Assembly: GCF_000148585.2 (NCBI RefSeq)
Contig: NZ_CP028414.1
Span: 735,501 to 799,500, forward strand
Reading direction: 5' to 3'
Origin: Streptococcus mitis NCTC 12261
GTDB taxonomy: Bacteria; Bacillota; Bacilli; Lactobacillales; Streptococcaceae
DNA: 64,000 nucleotides
A model generated the notes under the pieces. That model was not told where the DNA came from. It did not search any database and was given only the letters and a program-made list of their open reading frames with translations. The translations under genes were made by a program, and so were the position numbers. Of the stretch, positions 37,882 through 47,193 are shown piece by piece. Position 1 is the first letter of the stretch; each line of letters begins with the position of its first letter.

Positions 37882-38855
37882 TTTTCTGCCTCAAATCTAA
37901 TGCCAGCAGTCTGGCGCATGGTAAATAGTAGTTCATGAACAAAACTTGCATCTTCCAACCAAGTTTGGTAGAGATTCAGATCTGGTTGCTGGATCATGTG
38001 TGCAAATGCAGCGACTTCCTCAGTCATTGTATGAGGAGCCTGTTGGATAGGGAGTTGGACTTGATTGCCTTGATGGTCGGTAAAAATAGCCGAGCGAACA
38101 TGCTCAATCGTGTTGAGAGTCAAGGTTCCATCTGTTGTGTAAATTTCGCAAGGAAGATTGGAAGTGATGTTTTTCCCAGCCTTGATGTGAACTTGAAAGT
38201 CTGGGTAGAAGAGGATGCCATCGCCATTTAGGTCAATGCTATTGTCAAGCTGTTGAGCCTGATAGGTCACATCCTTAGCTTTTCCAAAGAGACGAACGGC
38301 AGCGTAGAGGGGATAAATCCCCAAATCCATAAGAGCTCCACCAGCAAAACGATCTGAAAAGACATTTGGTGTCTGTCCAGCCAACAAGTTAGGCATTTTG
38401 GAAGAATACTTGGCATAGTTGAAATCTGCTCCCAAAATTAGTTTGTCTGCTAAAAAGTTTTTGATGATAGTGAAAGCTTTTTCATGGTAGTTCCGTGCCG
38501 CTTCGAAGATAAAACAGTGATTTTTCTCAGCTGTATGTCTCAAATCTAGCCATTCTTGTGGATGAGTGACAGCTGGCTTTTCAAGAATGACGTGCTTACC
38601 AGCAGACAAGGCAGCCTTGGCTTGAACAAAATGCAAGGAGTTTGGGCTAGCAATATAGACCACATCAAAGGAGCTCTTGAAGAAGTCCTCTACTTGATCA
38701 AAGAGTTGGATATTCTGATAGCGAGAAGCAAAGGTTGCCGCAGTTTCTAGTTTTCTAGAATAGATTGCGACCAGCTTGTATTCTCCACTGGAATGGGCTG
38801 CTTCTATGAAGTGGTGGCTGATAGCCCCTGTTCCGATGATACCTAATTTAAGCAT
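37878..38855 (-). CDS. Gfo/Idh/MocA family oxidoreductase
   Basis: A 325-residue NAD(P)-dependent dehydrogenase. It has an N-terminal Rossmann motif (GIIGTGAISHHF) and the conserved EKP in HVILEKPAVTH. A C-terminal alpha/beta domain contains GGALMDLGIYPLY. The substrate, probably a sugar or related polyol, cannot be inferred. I chose ATG 38855 (MLKLGIIGTG), preceded by AAAGGAGTCACT on the minus strand. The longer frame to 38939 has no ribosome-binding site. Operon with the helicase. Confidence 0.9.
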   Translation of the reverse strand: MLKLGIIGTGAISHHFIEAAHSSGEYKLVAIYSRKLETAATFASRYQNIQLFDQVEDFFKSSFDVVYIASPNSLHFVQAKAALSAGKHVILEKPAVTHPQEWLDLRHTAEKNHCFIFEAARNYHEKAFTIIKNFLADKLILGADFNYAKYSSKMPNLLAGQTPNVFSDRFAGGALMDLGIYPLYAAVRLFGKAKDVTYQAQQLDNSIDLNGDGILFYPDFQVHIKAGKNITSNLPCEIYTTDGTLTLNTIEHVRSAIFTDHQGNQVQLPIQQAPHTMTEEVAAFAHMIQQPDLNLYQTWLEDASFVHELLFTMRQTAGIRFEAEK

Positions 38856-39008
38856 AGTGACTCCTTTTCCGATTTCAAATCCTTCTTTCATTATAACATA
38901 GATAGACGGGACTATCCAACAGAGGGGAAAAAATTTCAAATAATCTACTAGGTCTTTTCCAAAGAAAGTGGTACAATAATGAGATGAGTAAATGAAATGG
39001 GAGGGAAA

Positions 39009-39701
39009 ATGAGGTTATTACCTATAAGAAAAATATCACGTCAGTCTAAGAGGCTAGCGCTTTTTTTGACTTTTTGTGCAGGATATGTAGACGCCTATAC
39101 TTTTATTGTGCGAGGGAATACTCTTGTAGCTGGACAAACTGGGAATGTCGTCTTTCTATCAGTGGGGCTCATTCAACACAATGTTTCAGATGCTAGTGCC
39201 AAAGTAATGACCTTGCTAGCTTTTATGATGGGGGTCTTTTTACTAACGATTTATAAGGAAAAATTGAGAATTGTGAAAAAGCCAATTCTGTCACTGATTC
39301 CTTTGGCAATCTTATCAATCATTATTGGTTTTGTGCCGCAAACTGTAGATAATATCTATCTAGTACCGCCATTAGCCTTTTGTATGGGCTTGGTGACAAC
39401 TGCTTTTGGTGAGGTTTCGGGTATTGCCTATAATAACGCGTTTATGACAGGGAATATCAAACGGACCATGCTGGCTTTTGGAGATTATTTTCGGACCAAG
39501 CACACTCCTTTTTTACGTGAAGGGATTATCTTTGTTAGCCTGCTTAGTAGTTTTGTCCTTGGCGTTGTCTTTTCAGCTTATTTGACGATTTTCTATCATG
39601 AAAAGACCATTCTTGGTGTTCCTATTATGATGAGCATTTTTTACCTCAGCATGCTTTTTGCCTCTTGGCAGAAAAAAGTAAAAGAAAAAGCTTCATTTTA
39701 G
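39009..39701 (+). CDS. DUF1275 (YoaK-like) membrane protein
   Basis: A 230-residue integral membrane protein with about six hydrophobic segments and the DUF1275 pattern AGYVDAYTFIVRG and LVAGQTGNVVFLSVGL. A repeat of this pattern appears as NNAFMTGNIKRTM. Function unknown. ATG 39009 follows GGGAGGG. The ATG at 38997 overlaps that site and is rejected. Confidence 0.85.
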   Translation: MRLLPIRKISRQSKRLALFLTFCAGYVDAYTFIVRGNTLVAGQTGNVVFLSVGLIQHNVSDASAKVMTLLAFMMGVFLLTIYKEKLRIVKKPILSLIPLAILSIIIGFVPQTVDNIYLVPPLAFCMGLVTTAFGEVSGIAYNNAFMTGNIKRTMLAFGDYFRTKHTPFLREGIIFVSLLSSFVLGVVFSAYLTIFYHEKTILGVPIMMSIFYLSMLFASWQKKVKEKASF

Positions 39702-39711
39702 GTGTTATTAC

Positions 39712-39740
39712 TTGTAAGAAAATAGGAGATATGCTATACT
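39712..39740 (+). promoter_or_regulatory. Promoter of the rplU-prp-rpmA operon
   Basis: TTGTAA (39712-39717) and an extended TGC TATACT (39735-39740) with a 17-nt spacer. Confidence 0.65.
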
Positions 39741-39747
39741 TGAAGAG

Positions 39748-39870
39748 TTGACTATGCACGATCCTGTGCAACCGCACGAACATCGTTGCTTGATTATTCA
39801 AGTTTAAGTGGTTTGTCCCACGATGCTAGGCGAGTCTTCACAAAAAATTCGGGGAAACCCATAAAAATCA
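39748..39870 (+). ncRNA. Ribosomal protein L21 leader
   Basis: The 5' UTR of rplU has the position and appearance of the Firmicute L21 leader: TTGACTATGCACGATCCTGTGC near the start, a CTTGAttattCAAG hairpin and a 3' GCGAGTC segment. The arms TTGACT and AGTC(T/A) can enclose the structure. L21 leaders are thought to allow autogenous control by L21. Boundaries are approximate. Confidence 0.65.
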
Positions 39871-39883
39871 TAGGAGGTGCATA

Positions 39884-40198
39884 ATGAGCACATACGCAAT
39901 TATCAAAACTGGCGGAAAACAAGTTAAAGTTGAAGTTGGTCAAGCAGTTTACGTTGAAAAATTGAACGTTGAAGCTGGTCAAGAAGTTACTTTTAACGAA
40001 GTTGTTCTTGTTGGTGGTGAAAACACTGTTGTCGGAACTCCACTTGTTGCTGGAGCTACTGTAGTTGGAACTGTTGAAAAACAAGGAAAACAAAAGAAAG
40101 TTGTTACTTACAAGTACAAACCTAAAAAAGGTAGCCACCGTAAACAAGGTCACCGTCAACCATATACTAAAGTTGTCATCAACGCAATCAACGCTTAA
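39884..40198 (+). CDS. rplU: 50S ribosomal protein L21
   Basis: A 104-residue 23S rRNA-binding protein of the large subunit. It begins [20 protein letters not shown] and ends with the conserved [19 protein letters not shown] block. ATAGGAGG precedes the ATG. First gene of rplU-prp-rpmA, the normal Firmicute order. Confidence 0.98.
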
Positions 40199-40204
40199 TT
40201 TTAA

Positions 40205-40558
<354 letters not shown>

Positions 40559-40574
40559 CACGGAGGAAAACATT

Positions 40575-40868
40575 ATGTTAAAAATGACTCTTAACAACTT
40601 GCAACTTTTCGCCCACAAAAAAGGTGGAGGTTCTACATCAAACGGACGTGATTCACAAGCGAAACGTCTTGGAGCTAAAGCAGCTGACGGACAAACTGTA
40701 ACAGGTGGATCTATCCTTTACCGTCAACGTGGTACACACATCTACCCAGGTGTAAACGTTGGACGTGGTGGAGACGATACTTTGTTCGCTAAAGTTGAAG
40801 GCGTAGTACGCTTTGAACGTAAAGGACGCGATAAAAAACAAGTTTCTGTTTACCCAATCGCTAAATAA
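40575..40868 (+). CDS. rpmA: 50S ribosomal protein L27 with cleavable N-terminal extension
   Basis: A 97-residue large-subunit protein whose N-terminus reaches the peptidyl-transferase centre. It starts [12 protein letters not shown], a 12-residue extension ending in Phe, then the mature [15 protein letters not shown]. That is the known Firmicute form cut by Prp before Ala13. CGGAGG precedes the ATG. Followed by two hairpins, the second a strong terminator. Confidence 0.97.
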   Translation: MLKMTLNNLQLFAHKKGGGSTSNGRDSQAKRLGAKAADGQTVTGGSILYRQRGTHIYPGVNVGRGGDDTLFAKVEGVVRFERKGRDKKQVSVYPIAK

Positions 40869-40938
40869 AAAGGTCCAGTGAACCTTTTTATCCCGAGCCT
40901 TGAATATAAAGGCGAGGAAGCTAGAAGTAGCATAAACT

Positions 40939-40975
40939 AAGGCTTTCCGAGTTTTCGGAGAGCCTATTTTTTTAT
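40939..40975 (+). terminator. Terminator of the rplU-rpmA operon
   Basis: AGGCTTTCCGA and TCGGAGAGCCT (40940-40965) form an 11-bp stem with one mismatch, followed by a long T-rich tail. A smaller AAAAGGT/ACCTTTT hairpin lies at 40868-40891. Confidence 0.85.
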
Positions 40976-41000
40976 TTTGATACCCACGCTGATACCCATA

Positions 41001-41048
41001 TTTTAAAAACCAATGTAAGAAGCGAACTTGTCGGCTACTTTGTCTTTT
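41001..41048 (-). pseudogene. C-terminal remnant of a tyrosine-recombinase-like integrase gene
   Basis: On the minus strand this 48-bp stretch encodes LKDKVADKFASYIGF and a stop, the sort of tail seen at the C-terminus of phage/ICE integrases. Upstream codons are lost and the frame meets a stop exactly where the inverted-repeat element begins. A GATACCCA direct repeat (40980-40999) lies just past the stop and could be part of an old attachment site. The assignment rests on a short peptide and is tentative. Confidence 0.4.
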
Positions 41049-41154
41049 AGATACAATTATAAAATAGTGGAATGTGAGCCTTTTACAGTAATGAATGTTA
41101 TAAGGGAATAAGATATTGTAAAAATTGCTAAGATTTGATATTATAATTGTATCT
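41049..41154. repeat. 106-bp element with terminal inverted repeats (MITE- or RUP-like)
   Basis: AGATACAATTATAA at 41049-41062 is the exact reverse complement of TTATAATTGTATCT at 41141-41154. The match extends to 16 of 17 bases. The enclosed DNA is AT-rich and non-coding. Size is close to the pneumococcal RUP repeat (about 107 bp), but I cannot confirm RUP identity from memory of its sequence. Confidence 0.5.
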
Positions 41155-41192
41155 GAGTAAGGAAGCAGGAATATGGAAAGGAGTGAGCCTAT

Positions 41193-41602
41193 ATGAAAAA
41201 ATTATCATAATGATAGTCTGTTCAATCTCTTTTCTTGTTTTATCTGCTTGCGTTAGTAACAAAAAACTTATTCTTCCTGAACCTGAAACGATCTCTGTAA
41301 TTTCCCTGCAGAAAACAATCTCTGAAGATATTAAAACTATAACCAAGAGAGAAGAAATCTCAAAATTGATTGAGGAGATACAGAAACAGTCCAAATCTAC
41401 AACTTTGGAGAGTTTCAATGATCAACCGACAAATGTTAAAGATTACATCATTATCAAATTCACTCATCAGAATGAAGAAAATGATAGTGTAGCCTATCTA
41501 TATACTATGAAAGAAAAACAGTATATTGAGCAACCCTATGTTGGGATTTGGGAGGTAAGTCCAGATATAGCGAATAGGGTTGAAGAAGCTTATTCTAGTT
41601 GA
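41193..41602 (+). pseudogene. Small lipoprotein gene with a probable frameshift in an A tract at the start
   Basis: A GGAG ribosome-binding site precedes ATG 41193, but that frame reads MKKLS and stops. Adding one A to the six-A run (41196-41201) gives MKKIIIMIVCSISFLVLSAC, a textbook lipoprotein signal with lipobox LSAC. It continues in the long open frame to 41602 (136 residues). As sequenced, translation would need an in-frame start further down (ATG 41210), giving a signal peptide without positive charges. Either the gene is switched off, the A tract is a phase-variable site, or the read has an error. The mature domain (YIIIKFTHQNEEND, YVGIWEV) matches no family I know. Confidence 0.55.
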
Positions 41603-41651
41603 TTTATAGAATAAAAGAAATTTTTAGAGAGTTTTCTTGTATCATGTTTTA

Positions 41652-41683
41652 AACGGTAAATCAACAAGATTTGCTGTTTTTAT
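41652..41683 (+). terminator. Terminator after the small lipoprotein gene
   Basis: AACGGTAAATC (41652-41662) and GATTTGCTGTT (41668-41678) pair with two G-U wobbles, then TTTATTT. Confidence 0.65.
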
Positions 41684-41788
41684 TTGTTTGAAATAAAATG
41701 AGGACTGAAAAAAGATATCATTCTAATTCTTGTATTGGGGTATTAGAGTATTCGCTTAGACTTGAAAATTTCCAGACTTTTTTCCTTT

Positions 41789-41816
41789 TTGGAAAACTTC
41801 TAAAATATGGTATAAT
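41789..41816 (+). promoter_or_regulatory. Promoter of the LysR-lspA-rluD-pce operon
   Basis: TTGGAA (41789-41794) and an extended TGG TATAAT (41811-41816) with a 16-nt spacer, about 30 nt before the LysR gene. Confidence 0.6.
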
Positions 41817-41844
41817 GAAAAGATAAAGAAGTTGGGGGTAGAAG

Positions 41845-42753
41845 ATGAACATTCAACAATTACGCTATGTTGTGGCTATTGCGAATAGCGGTACTTTTCG
41901 TGAAGCTGCTGAAAAGATGTATGTTAGTCAGCCGAGTCTGTCTATTTCTGTTCGTGATTTGGAAAAAGAGTTGGGCTTTAAGATTTTCCGTCGGACCAGC
42001 TCAGGGACTTTCTTGACTCGTCGTGGTATGGAATTTTATGAAAAAGCGCAAGAATTGGTTAAAGGATTTGATATTTTTCAAAATCAGTATGCCAATCCTG
42101 AGGAAGAAAAGGATGAATTTTCCATTGCTAGTCAGCACTATGACTTCTTGCCACCAACCATTACGGCCTTTTCAGAGCGCTATCCTGATTATAAGAACTT
42201 TCGTATTTTTGAATCAACTACTGTTCAAATTTTAGATGAAGTAGCGCAAGGGCATAGTGAGATCGGGATTATCTACCTCAACAATCAAAATAAAAAAGGT
42301 ATTATGCAACGGGTTGAAAAGCTAGGTCTGGAGATCATTGAATTGATTTCCTTCCATACCCACATTTATCTCCGCGAGGGGCATCCTTTGGCTCAGAAAG
42401 AGGAATTGGTTATGGAGGATTTAGCTGATCTACCAACGGTTCGTTTCACTCAAGAAAAAGACGAGTACCTTTATTATTCAGAGAACTTTGTTGATACCAG
42501 TGCGAGCTCGCAGATGTTCAATGTGACAGACCGTGCTACTTTGAATGGTATTTTGGAGCGGACGGACGCTTATGCAACAGGTTCCGGATTTTTAGATAGT
42601 GACAGTGTCAATGGGATTACAGTCATTCGTCTCAAGGATAACCTAGATAATCGCATGGTCTATGTTAAACGTGAAGAAGTGGAGCTGAGTCAAGCTGGGA
42701 CTCTCTTTGTAGAAGTCATGCAAGAATATTTTAATCAGAAGAGGAAATCATGA
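41845..42753 (+). CDS. LysR-family transcriptional regulator (CpsY/MtaR-like)
   Basis: A 302-residue LysR regulator. The N-terminal winged helix is [36 protein letters not shown], and the rest is a co-inducer-binding domain. In streptococci the orthologue next to lspA is the CpsY/MtaR/MetR-type regulator of methionine and sulfur uptake genes. Placement here supports that identity, but the target genes are not shown. AGTTGGGGG precedes the ATG. Its stop overlaps the lspA start by 4 nt. Confidence 0.88.
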   Translation: MNIQQLRYVVAIANSGTFREAAEKMYVSQPSLSISVRDLEKELGFKIFRRTSSGTFLTRRGMEFYEKAQELVKGFDIFQNQYANPEEEKDEFSIASQHYDFLPPTITAFSERYPDYKNFRIFESTTVQILDEVAQGHSEIGIIYLNNQNKKGIMQRVEKLGLEIIELISFHTHIYLREGHPLAQKEELVMEDLADLPTVRFTQEKDEYLYYSENFVDTSASSQMFNVTDRATLNGILERTDAYATGSGFLDSDSVNGITVIRLKDNLDNRMVYVKREEVELSQAGTLFVEVMQEYFNQKRKS

Positions 42754-43211
42754 AAAAAAGAGGAATAGTGGCAGTCATTGTACTACTTTTGATTGGGCTT
42801 GATCAGTTGGTAAAATCCTATATCGTCCAGCAGATTCCACTGGGTGAAGTACGCTCTTGGATTCCCAATTTCGTTAGTTTGACCTACCTGCAAAATCGAG
42901 GTGCAGCCTTTTCTATCTTACAAGATCAGCAGTTGTTATTCGCTGTCATTACCCTGGTTGTCGTGGTAGGTGCCATTTGGTATCTACATAAACACATGGA
43001 GGACTCATTCTGGATGGTCTTGGGTTTGACCTTGATTATCGCAGGTGGTCTTGGAAACTTTATTGACAGGGTAAGTCAGGGCTTTGTTGTGGATATGTTT
43101 CACTTGGACTTTATCAATTTTGCAATTTTCAATGTGGCAGATAGCTATCTGACTGTTGGAGTGATTATTTTATTGATTGCAATGCTAAAAGAGGAAATAA
43201 ATGGAAATTAA
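42750..43211 (+). CDS. lspA: Lipoprotein signal peptidase II
   Basis: A membrane aspartic protease that removes signal peptides from prolipoproteins such as PnrA and the peptide-binding protein in this window. The 153-residue protein has four membrane segments, NRGAAFS, and the two catalytic Asp in GNFIDRV and NVADSYL. Overlaps the LysR gene by 4 nt and rluD by 11 nt, so all are tightly coupled. Confidence 0.97.
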   Translation: MKKRGIVAVIVLLLIGLDQLVKSYIVQQIPLGEVRSWIPNFVSLTYLQNRGAAFSILQDQQLLFAVITLVVVVGAIWYLHKHMEDSFWMVLGLTLIIAGGLGNFIDRVSQGFVVDMFHLDFINFAIFNVADSYLTVGVIILLIAMLKEEINGN

Positions 43212-44088
43212 AATTGAAACTGGTGGCCTGCGTTTAGATAAGGCTTTGTCGGATTTGACAGAATTATCACGTAGTCTCGCGAATGAACAAATCAAATCAG
43301 GACAGGTCTTGGTTAATGGTCAAGTCAAGAAAGCTAAATACACAGTTCAAGAGGGTGATATCGTCACTTACCATGTACCAGAGCCGGAGGTCTTAGAGTA
43401 TGTGGCTGAGAATCTTCCGCTAGATATCATCTACCAAGATGAGGATGTGGCCGTCGTTAACAAACCTCAGGGGATGGTGGTGCATCCGAGTGCTGGTCAT
43501 ACTAGTGGAACTCTAGTAAATGCCCTTATGTATCATATTAAGGACTTGTCGGGTATCAATGGGGTTCTACGCCCAGGAATTGTTCATCGTATTGATAAGG
43601 ATACGTCTGGCCTTCTCATGATTGCTAAAAACGATGAGGCGCATCTAGCACTTGCCCAAGAACTCAAGGATAAAAAGTCTCTCCGAAAATATTGGGCTAT
43701 TGTTCATGGAAATCTGCCTAATGATCGTGGTGTGATTGAAGCTCCGATTGGCCGTAGTGAAAAAGACCGTAAGAAACAGGCTGTGACTGCTAAAGGGAAG
43801 CCTGCAGTGACCCGTTTCCACGTCTTGGAACGTTTTGGTGATTACAGCTTGGTAGAGTTGCAGCTAGAGACAGGACGCACTCATCAAATCCGTGTTCACA
43901 TGGCTTATATTGGCCATCCAGTCGCTGGTGATGAGGTCTATGGTCCTCGCAAGACTTTGAAAGGACATGGACAATTTCTCCATGCCAAGACTCTAGGCTT
44001 TACCCATCCGAGAACAGGTGAGACCATGGAATTTACAGCAGATATCCCAGAGATTTTTAAGGAAACATTGGAGAGATTGAGAAAGTAA
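43201..44088 (+). CDS. rluD: 23S rRNA pseudouridine synthase, RluD family
   Basis: Isomerises uridines in 23S rRNA. The 295-residue protein has an N-terminal S4 domain ([20 protein letters not shown]) and the catalytic Asp in [13 protein letters not shown]. The C-terminal [18 protein letters not shown] block is typical of RluA/RluC/RluD enzymes. Exact target uridines are inferred from naming only. The gene starts inside lspA, and pce follows after 2 nt. Confidence 0.93.
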   Translation: MEIKIETGGLRLDKALSDLTELSRSLANEQIKSGQVLVNGQVKKAKYTVQEGDIVTYHVPEPEVLEYVAENLPLDIIYQDEDVAVVNKPQGMVVHPSAGHTSGTLVNALMYHIKDLSGINGVLRPGIVHRIDKDTSGLLMIAKNDEAHLALAQELKDKKSLRKYWAIVHGNLPNDRGVIEAPIGRSEKDRKKQAVTAKGKPAVTRFHVLERFGDYSLVELQLETGRTHQIRVHMAYIGHPVAGDEVYGPRKTLKGHGQFLHAKTLGFTHPRTGETMEFTADIPEIFKETLERLRK

Positions 44089-44090
44089 GA

Positions 44091-45977
44091 ATGAAAAAGA
44101 AATTAACTAGTTTAGCACTTGCAGGTGCTTTTTTATGCTTGTCATTTCATGGGAATGTTCAAGCTCAAGAAAGTTCAGGAAATAAAATCCACTTTATAAA
44201 TGTTCAGGAAGGTGGCAGTGATGCGATCATTCTTGAAAGTAATGGACATTTTGCCATGGTGGATACAGGAGAAGATTATGATTTCCCAGATGGAAGTGAT
44301 TCTCGTTACCCATGGAGAGAAGGAATTGAAACATCTTATAAGCATGTTCTGACAGATCGTGTTTCGCGACATTTAAAGGAATTGGGTGTCCAAAAACTTG
44401 ATTTTATTTTGGTAACCCATACCCATAGTGACCATATTGGAAACGTTGATGAGTTACTGCAAACCTATCCAGTTGGTCGTATCTACATGAAAAAATACTC
44501 TGATAGTCGGATTACAACACCAACTCATCTATGGGATAATCTGTATGGCTATGATAAGGTTTTACAGACTTCTGCAGAAAAAGGTGTTTCAGTTATTCAA
44601 AACATTACACAAGGAGATGCTCATTTTCAGTTTGGGGACATGGATATTCAACTCTATAACTATGAAAATGAAACTGATTCATCAGGTGAATTAAAGAAAA
44701 TTTGGGATGACAATTCTAATTCTTTGATTAGTGTAGTGAAAGTCAATGGTAAGAAAATTTACCTCGGAGGAGATTTGGATAATGCTCATGGAGCAGAAGA
44801 CAAGTATGGTCCTCTCATTGGAAAAGTTGATTTGATGAAGTTTAATCATCACTATGATACCAATAAATCAAACACCAAGGATTTCATTAAAAATTTGAGT
44901 CCGAGTTTGATTGTTCAAACTTCGGATAGTTTACCTTGGAAAAATGGTGTTGATAGTGAGTATGTCAATTGGCTCAAAGAACGAGGAATTGAGAGAATTA
45001 ACGCAGCCAGCAAAGACTATGATGCGACAGTTTTTGATATTCGACAAGATGGTTTTGTCAATATTTCAACTTCTTACAAGCAGATTCCAAGTTTTCAAGC
45101 TGGTTGGCATAAGAGTGCTTATGGAAACTGGTGGTATCAAGCGCCTGACTCTACAGGAGAATATGCAGTTGGTTGGAATGAAATCAAGGGTGAATGGTAT
45201 TACTTCAACCAAACGGGTATCTTGTTACAGAATCAATGGAAAAAATGGAACAATCGTTGGTTCTATTTGACAGACTCTGGTGCATCTGCTAAAAATTGGA
45301 AGAAAATCAATGGAAGCTGGTATTATTTCAACAAAGAAAATCAGATAGAGACTGGTTGGCTTAATACTGGCGGTCAGACCTATTATCTATCAAATGATGG
45401 GGATATGATAACAGGATGGCGTAAGATTGATGGACAATGGTACTATTTTGCTCAATCAGGGGAAATGAAAACGGGCTGGGTAAAAGATAAAGAAACCTGG
45501 TACTATATGGATTCTACTGGTACCATGAAGACAGGCGAGATAGAAGTTTCTGGTCATCATTACTATCTAGAAGAATCAGGAGCTATGAAGCAAGGCTGGC
45601 TTAAAAAGGCAAATGATTGGTATTTCTATAAGGAAGACGGTTCACGAGCTGTTGGTTGGATTAAAGACAAGGATAAATGGTACTTCTTGAAAGAAAATGG
45701 TCAATTACTTGTGAACGGTAAGACACCAGAAGGCTATACTGTTGATTCAAGTGGTGCCTGGTTAGTGGATGTTCCGGTAGAGAAATCTGCTACAACTAGA
45801 GATACAAGTAACTCAGAAATAAAAGAATCCAATGAAGTAGTGAAAAAAGATCTTGAAAATAAAGAAACGAGTCAACACGAAAGTATTACAAGTTCTTCAA
45901 CTAGTCAAGATTTGACTTCTTCAACTTCACAAAGCACTGAAACAAGTGCAAATAAATCGGAATCAGAACAGCAGTAA
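44091..45977 (+). CDS. pce: Choline-binding phosphorylcholine esterase (Pce/CbpE)
   Basis: A secreted enzyme that removes phosphorylcholine from teichoic acids and is held on the wall by choline. The 628-residue precursor has a signal peptide (residues 1-25). Its metallo-beta-lactamase-type catalytic domain (about 30-330) has zinc ligands His110, His112, Asp114 and His115 in THTHSDHIG. About ten choline-binding repeats (about 345-560) of the GW...WYYF type follow, then a Ser/Thr-rich tail. Length and layout match pneumococcal Pce. Presence implies that the strain decorates its teichoic acid with choline. It is the last gene of the LysR-lspA-rluD-pce run and is followed by a terminator. Confidence 0.93.
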   Translation: MKKKLTSLALAGAFLCLSFHGNVQAQESSGNKIHFINVQEGGSDAIILESNGHFAMVDTGEDYDFPDGSDSRYPWREGIETSYKHVLTDRVSRHLKELGVQKLDFILVTHTHSDHIGNVDELLQTYPVGRIYMKKYSDSRITTPTHLWDNLYGYDKVLQTSAEKGVSVIQNITQGDAHFQFGDMDIQLYNYENETDSSGELKKIWDDNSNSLISVVKVNGKKIYLGGDLDNAHGAEDKYGPLIGKVDLMKFNHHYDTNKSNTKDFIKNLSPSLIVQTSDSLPWKNGVDSEYVNWLKERGIERINAASKDYDATVFDIRQDGFVNISTSYKQIPSFQAGWHKSAYGNWWYQAPDSTGEYAVGWNEIKGEWYYFNQTGILLQNQWKKWNNRWFYLTDSGASAKNWKKINGSWYYFNKENQIETGWLNTGGQTYYLSNDGDMITGWRKIDGQWYYFAQSGEMKTGWVKDKETWYYMDSTGTMKTGEIEVSGHHYYLEESGAMKQGWLKKANDWYFYKEDGSRAVGWIKDKDKWYFLKENGQLLVNGKTPEGYTVDSSGAWLVDVPVEKSATTRDTSNSEIKESNEVVKKDLENKETSQHESITSSSTSQDLTSSTSQSTETSANKSESEQQ

Positions 45978-46006
45978 AAAAGAAGGTTTTAGGGCCTTCT
46001 TTTTCC
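45977..46006 (+). terminator. Terminator after pce
   Basis: AAAGAAGG and CCTTCTTT form the stem, followed by a T run. Confidence 0.8.
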
Positions 46007-46036
46007 TATCAACTCTTTTCTATTTCCTGCCATTCA

Positions 46037-46045
46037 TGTTATAAT
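46037..46045 (+). promoter_or_regulatory. proBAC extended -10
   Basis: TGT TATAAT with the hexamer at 46040-46045, 30 nt before the proB ATG. I see no clear -35. Confidence 0.5.
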
Positions 46046-46074
46046 GGATAAATATGAAGAATCGGAGTGAGACT

Positions 46075-47184
46075 ATGAAATTCAAACGGATTGTCTTTAA
46101 GGTGGGGACTTCTTCTCTGACGAATGAGGATGGAAGTTTATCACGTAGTAAGGTAAAGGCTATTACCCAGCAATTGGCTATGTTGCACGAAGCTGGTCAT
46201 GAGTTGATTTTGGTGTCGTCGGGTGCCATTGCTGCTGGTTTTGGAGCCTTAGGATTTAAAAAGCGTCCGACTAAGATTGCTGATAAACAGGCCTCAGCAG
46301 CGGTAGGACAAGGGCTTTTGTTGGAAGAATACACGACCAACCTTCTCTTGCGCCAAATCGTTTCTGCACAAATCTTGCTGACCCAGGATGACTTTGTGGA
46401 TAAGCGCCGTTATAAAAATGCCCATCAGGCTTTGTCAGTTCTACTTAGTCGTGGGGCAATTCCTATCATCAACGAGAATGACAGTGTCGTTATTGATGAG
46501 CTCAAGGTTGGGGACAATGACACTCTTAGTGCCCAGGTAGCGGCCATGGTCCAAGCAGACCTTTTAGTCCTCTTGACAGATGTGGACGGTCTCTATACTG
46601 GAAATCCTAATTCAGATCCAAAAGCCAAACGCTTGGAGAAAATCGAGACCATCAATCGTGAGATTATTGATATGGCTGGTGGAGCTGGCTCGTCAAATGG
46701 AACTGGGGGCATGCTAACCAAAATCAAGGCTGCAACTATTGCGACAGAATCAGGAGTTCCTGTTTATATCTGCTCATCCTTGAAGGCAGATGCTATGATT
46801 GAGGCGGCTGAGGAGACCAAGGATGGTTCTTACTTTGTTGCGCAAGAGAAGGGACTTCGTACCCAGAAACAATGGCTTGCATTCTATGCTCAGAGTCAGG
46901 GTTCTATTTGGGTTGATAAAGGGGCTGCAGAAGCTCTCTCCCAACATGGAAAGAGTCTTCTCTTATCTGGTGTAGTTGACGCAGAAGGGGCCTTTTCTTA
47001 CGGTGATATTGTGACAGTATTTGACAAGGAAAGTGGAAAATCACTTGGAAAAGGACGCGTGCAATTTGGAGCATCTGCTTTGGAGGATATGTTGCGTTCT
47101 CAAAAAGCCAAAGGTGTCTTGATTCACCGTGACGATTGGATTTCCATTACTCCTGAAATCCAACTACTCTTTACAGAATTTTAG
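46075..47184 (+). CDS. proB: Glutamate 5-kinase
   Basis: Phosphorylates glutamate in the first step of proline synthesis and is usually feedback-inhibited by proline. The 369-residue protein has an amino-acid kinase domain ([30 protein letters not shown]) and a C-terminal PUA domain from about residue 275. ATG 46075 ([11 protein letters not shown]) follows CGGAGTG. The earlier ATG at 46054 has no site. First gene of proBAC. Confidence 0.97.
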   Translation: MKFKRIVFKVGTSSLTNEDGSLSRSKVKAITQQLAMLHEAGHELILVSSGAIAAGFGALGFKKRPTKIADKQASAAVGQGLLLEEYTTNLLLRQIVSAQILLTQDDFVDKRRYKNAHQALSVLLSRGAIPIINENDSVVIDELKVGDNDTLSAQVAAMVQADLLVLLTDVDGLYTGNPNSDPKAKRLEKIETINREIIDMAGGAGSSNGTGGMLTKIKAATIATESGVPVYICSSLKADAMIEAAEETKDGSYFVAQEKGLRTQKQWLAFYAQSQGSIWVDKGAAEALSQHGKSLLLSGVVDAEGAFSYGDIVTVFDKESGKSLGKGRVQFGASALEDMLRSQKAKGVLIHRDDWISITPEIQLLFTEF

Positions 47185-47193
47185 AGGTAAATT

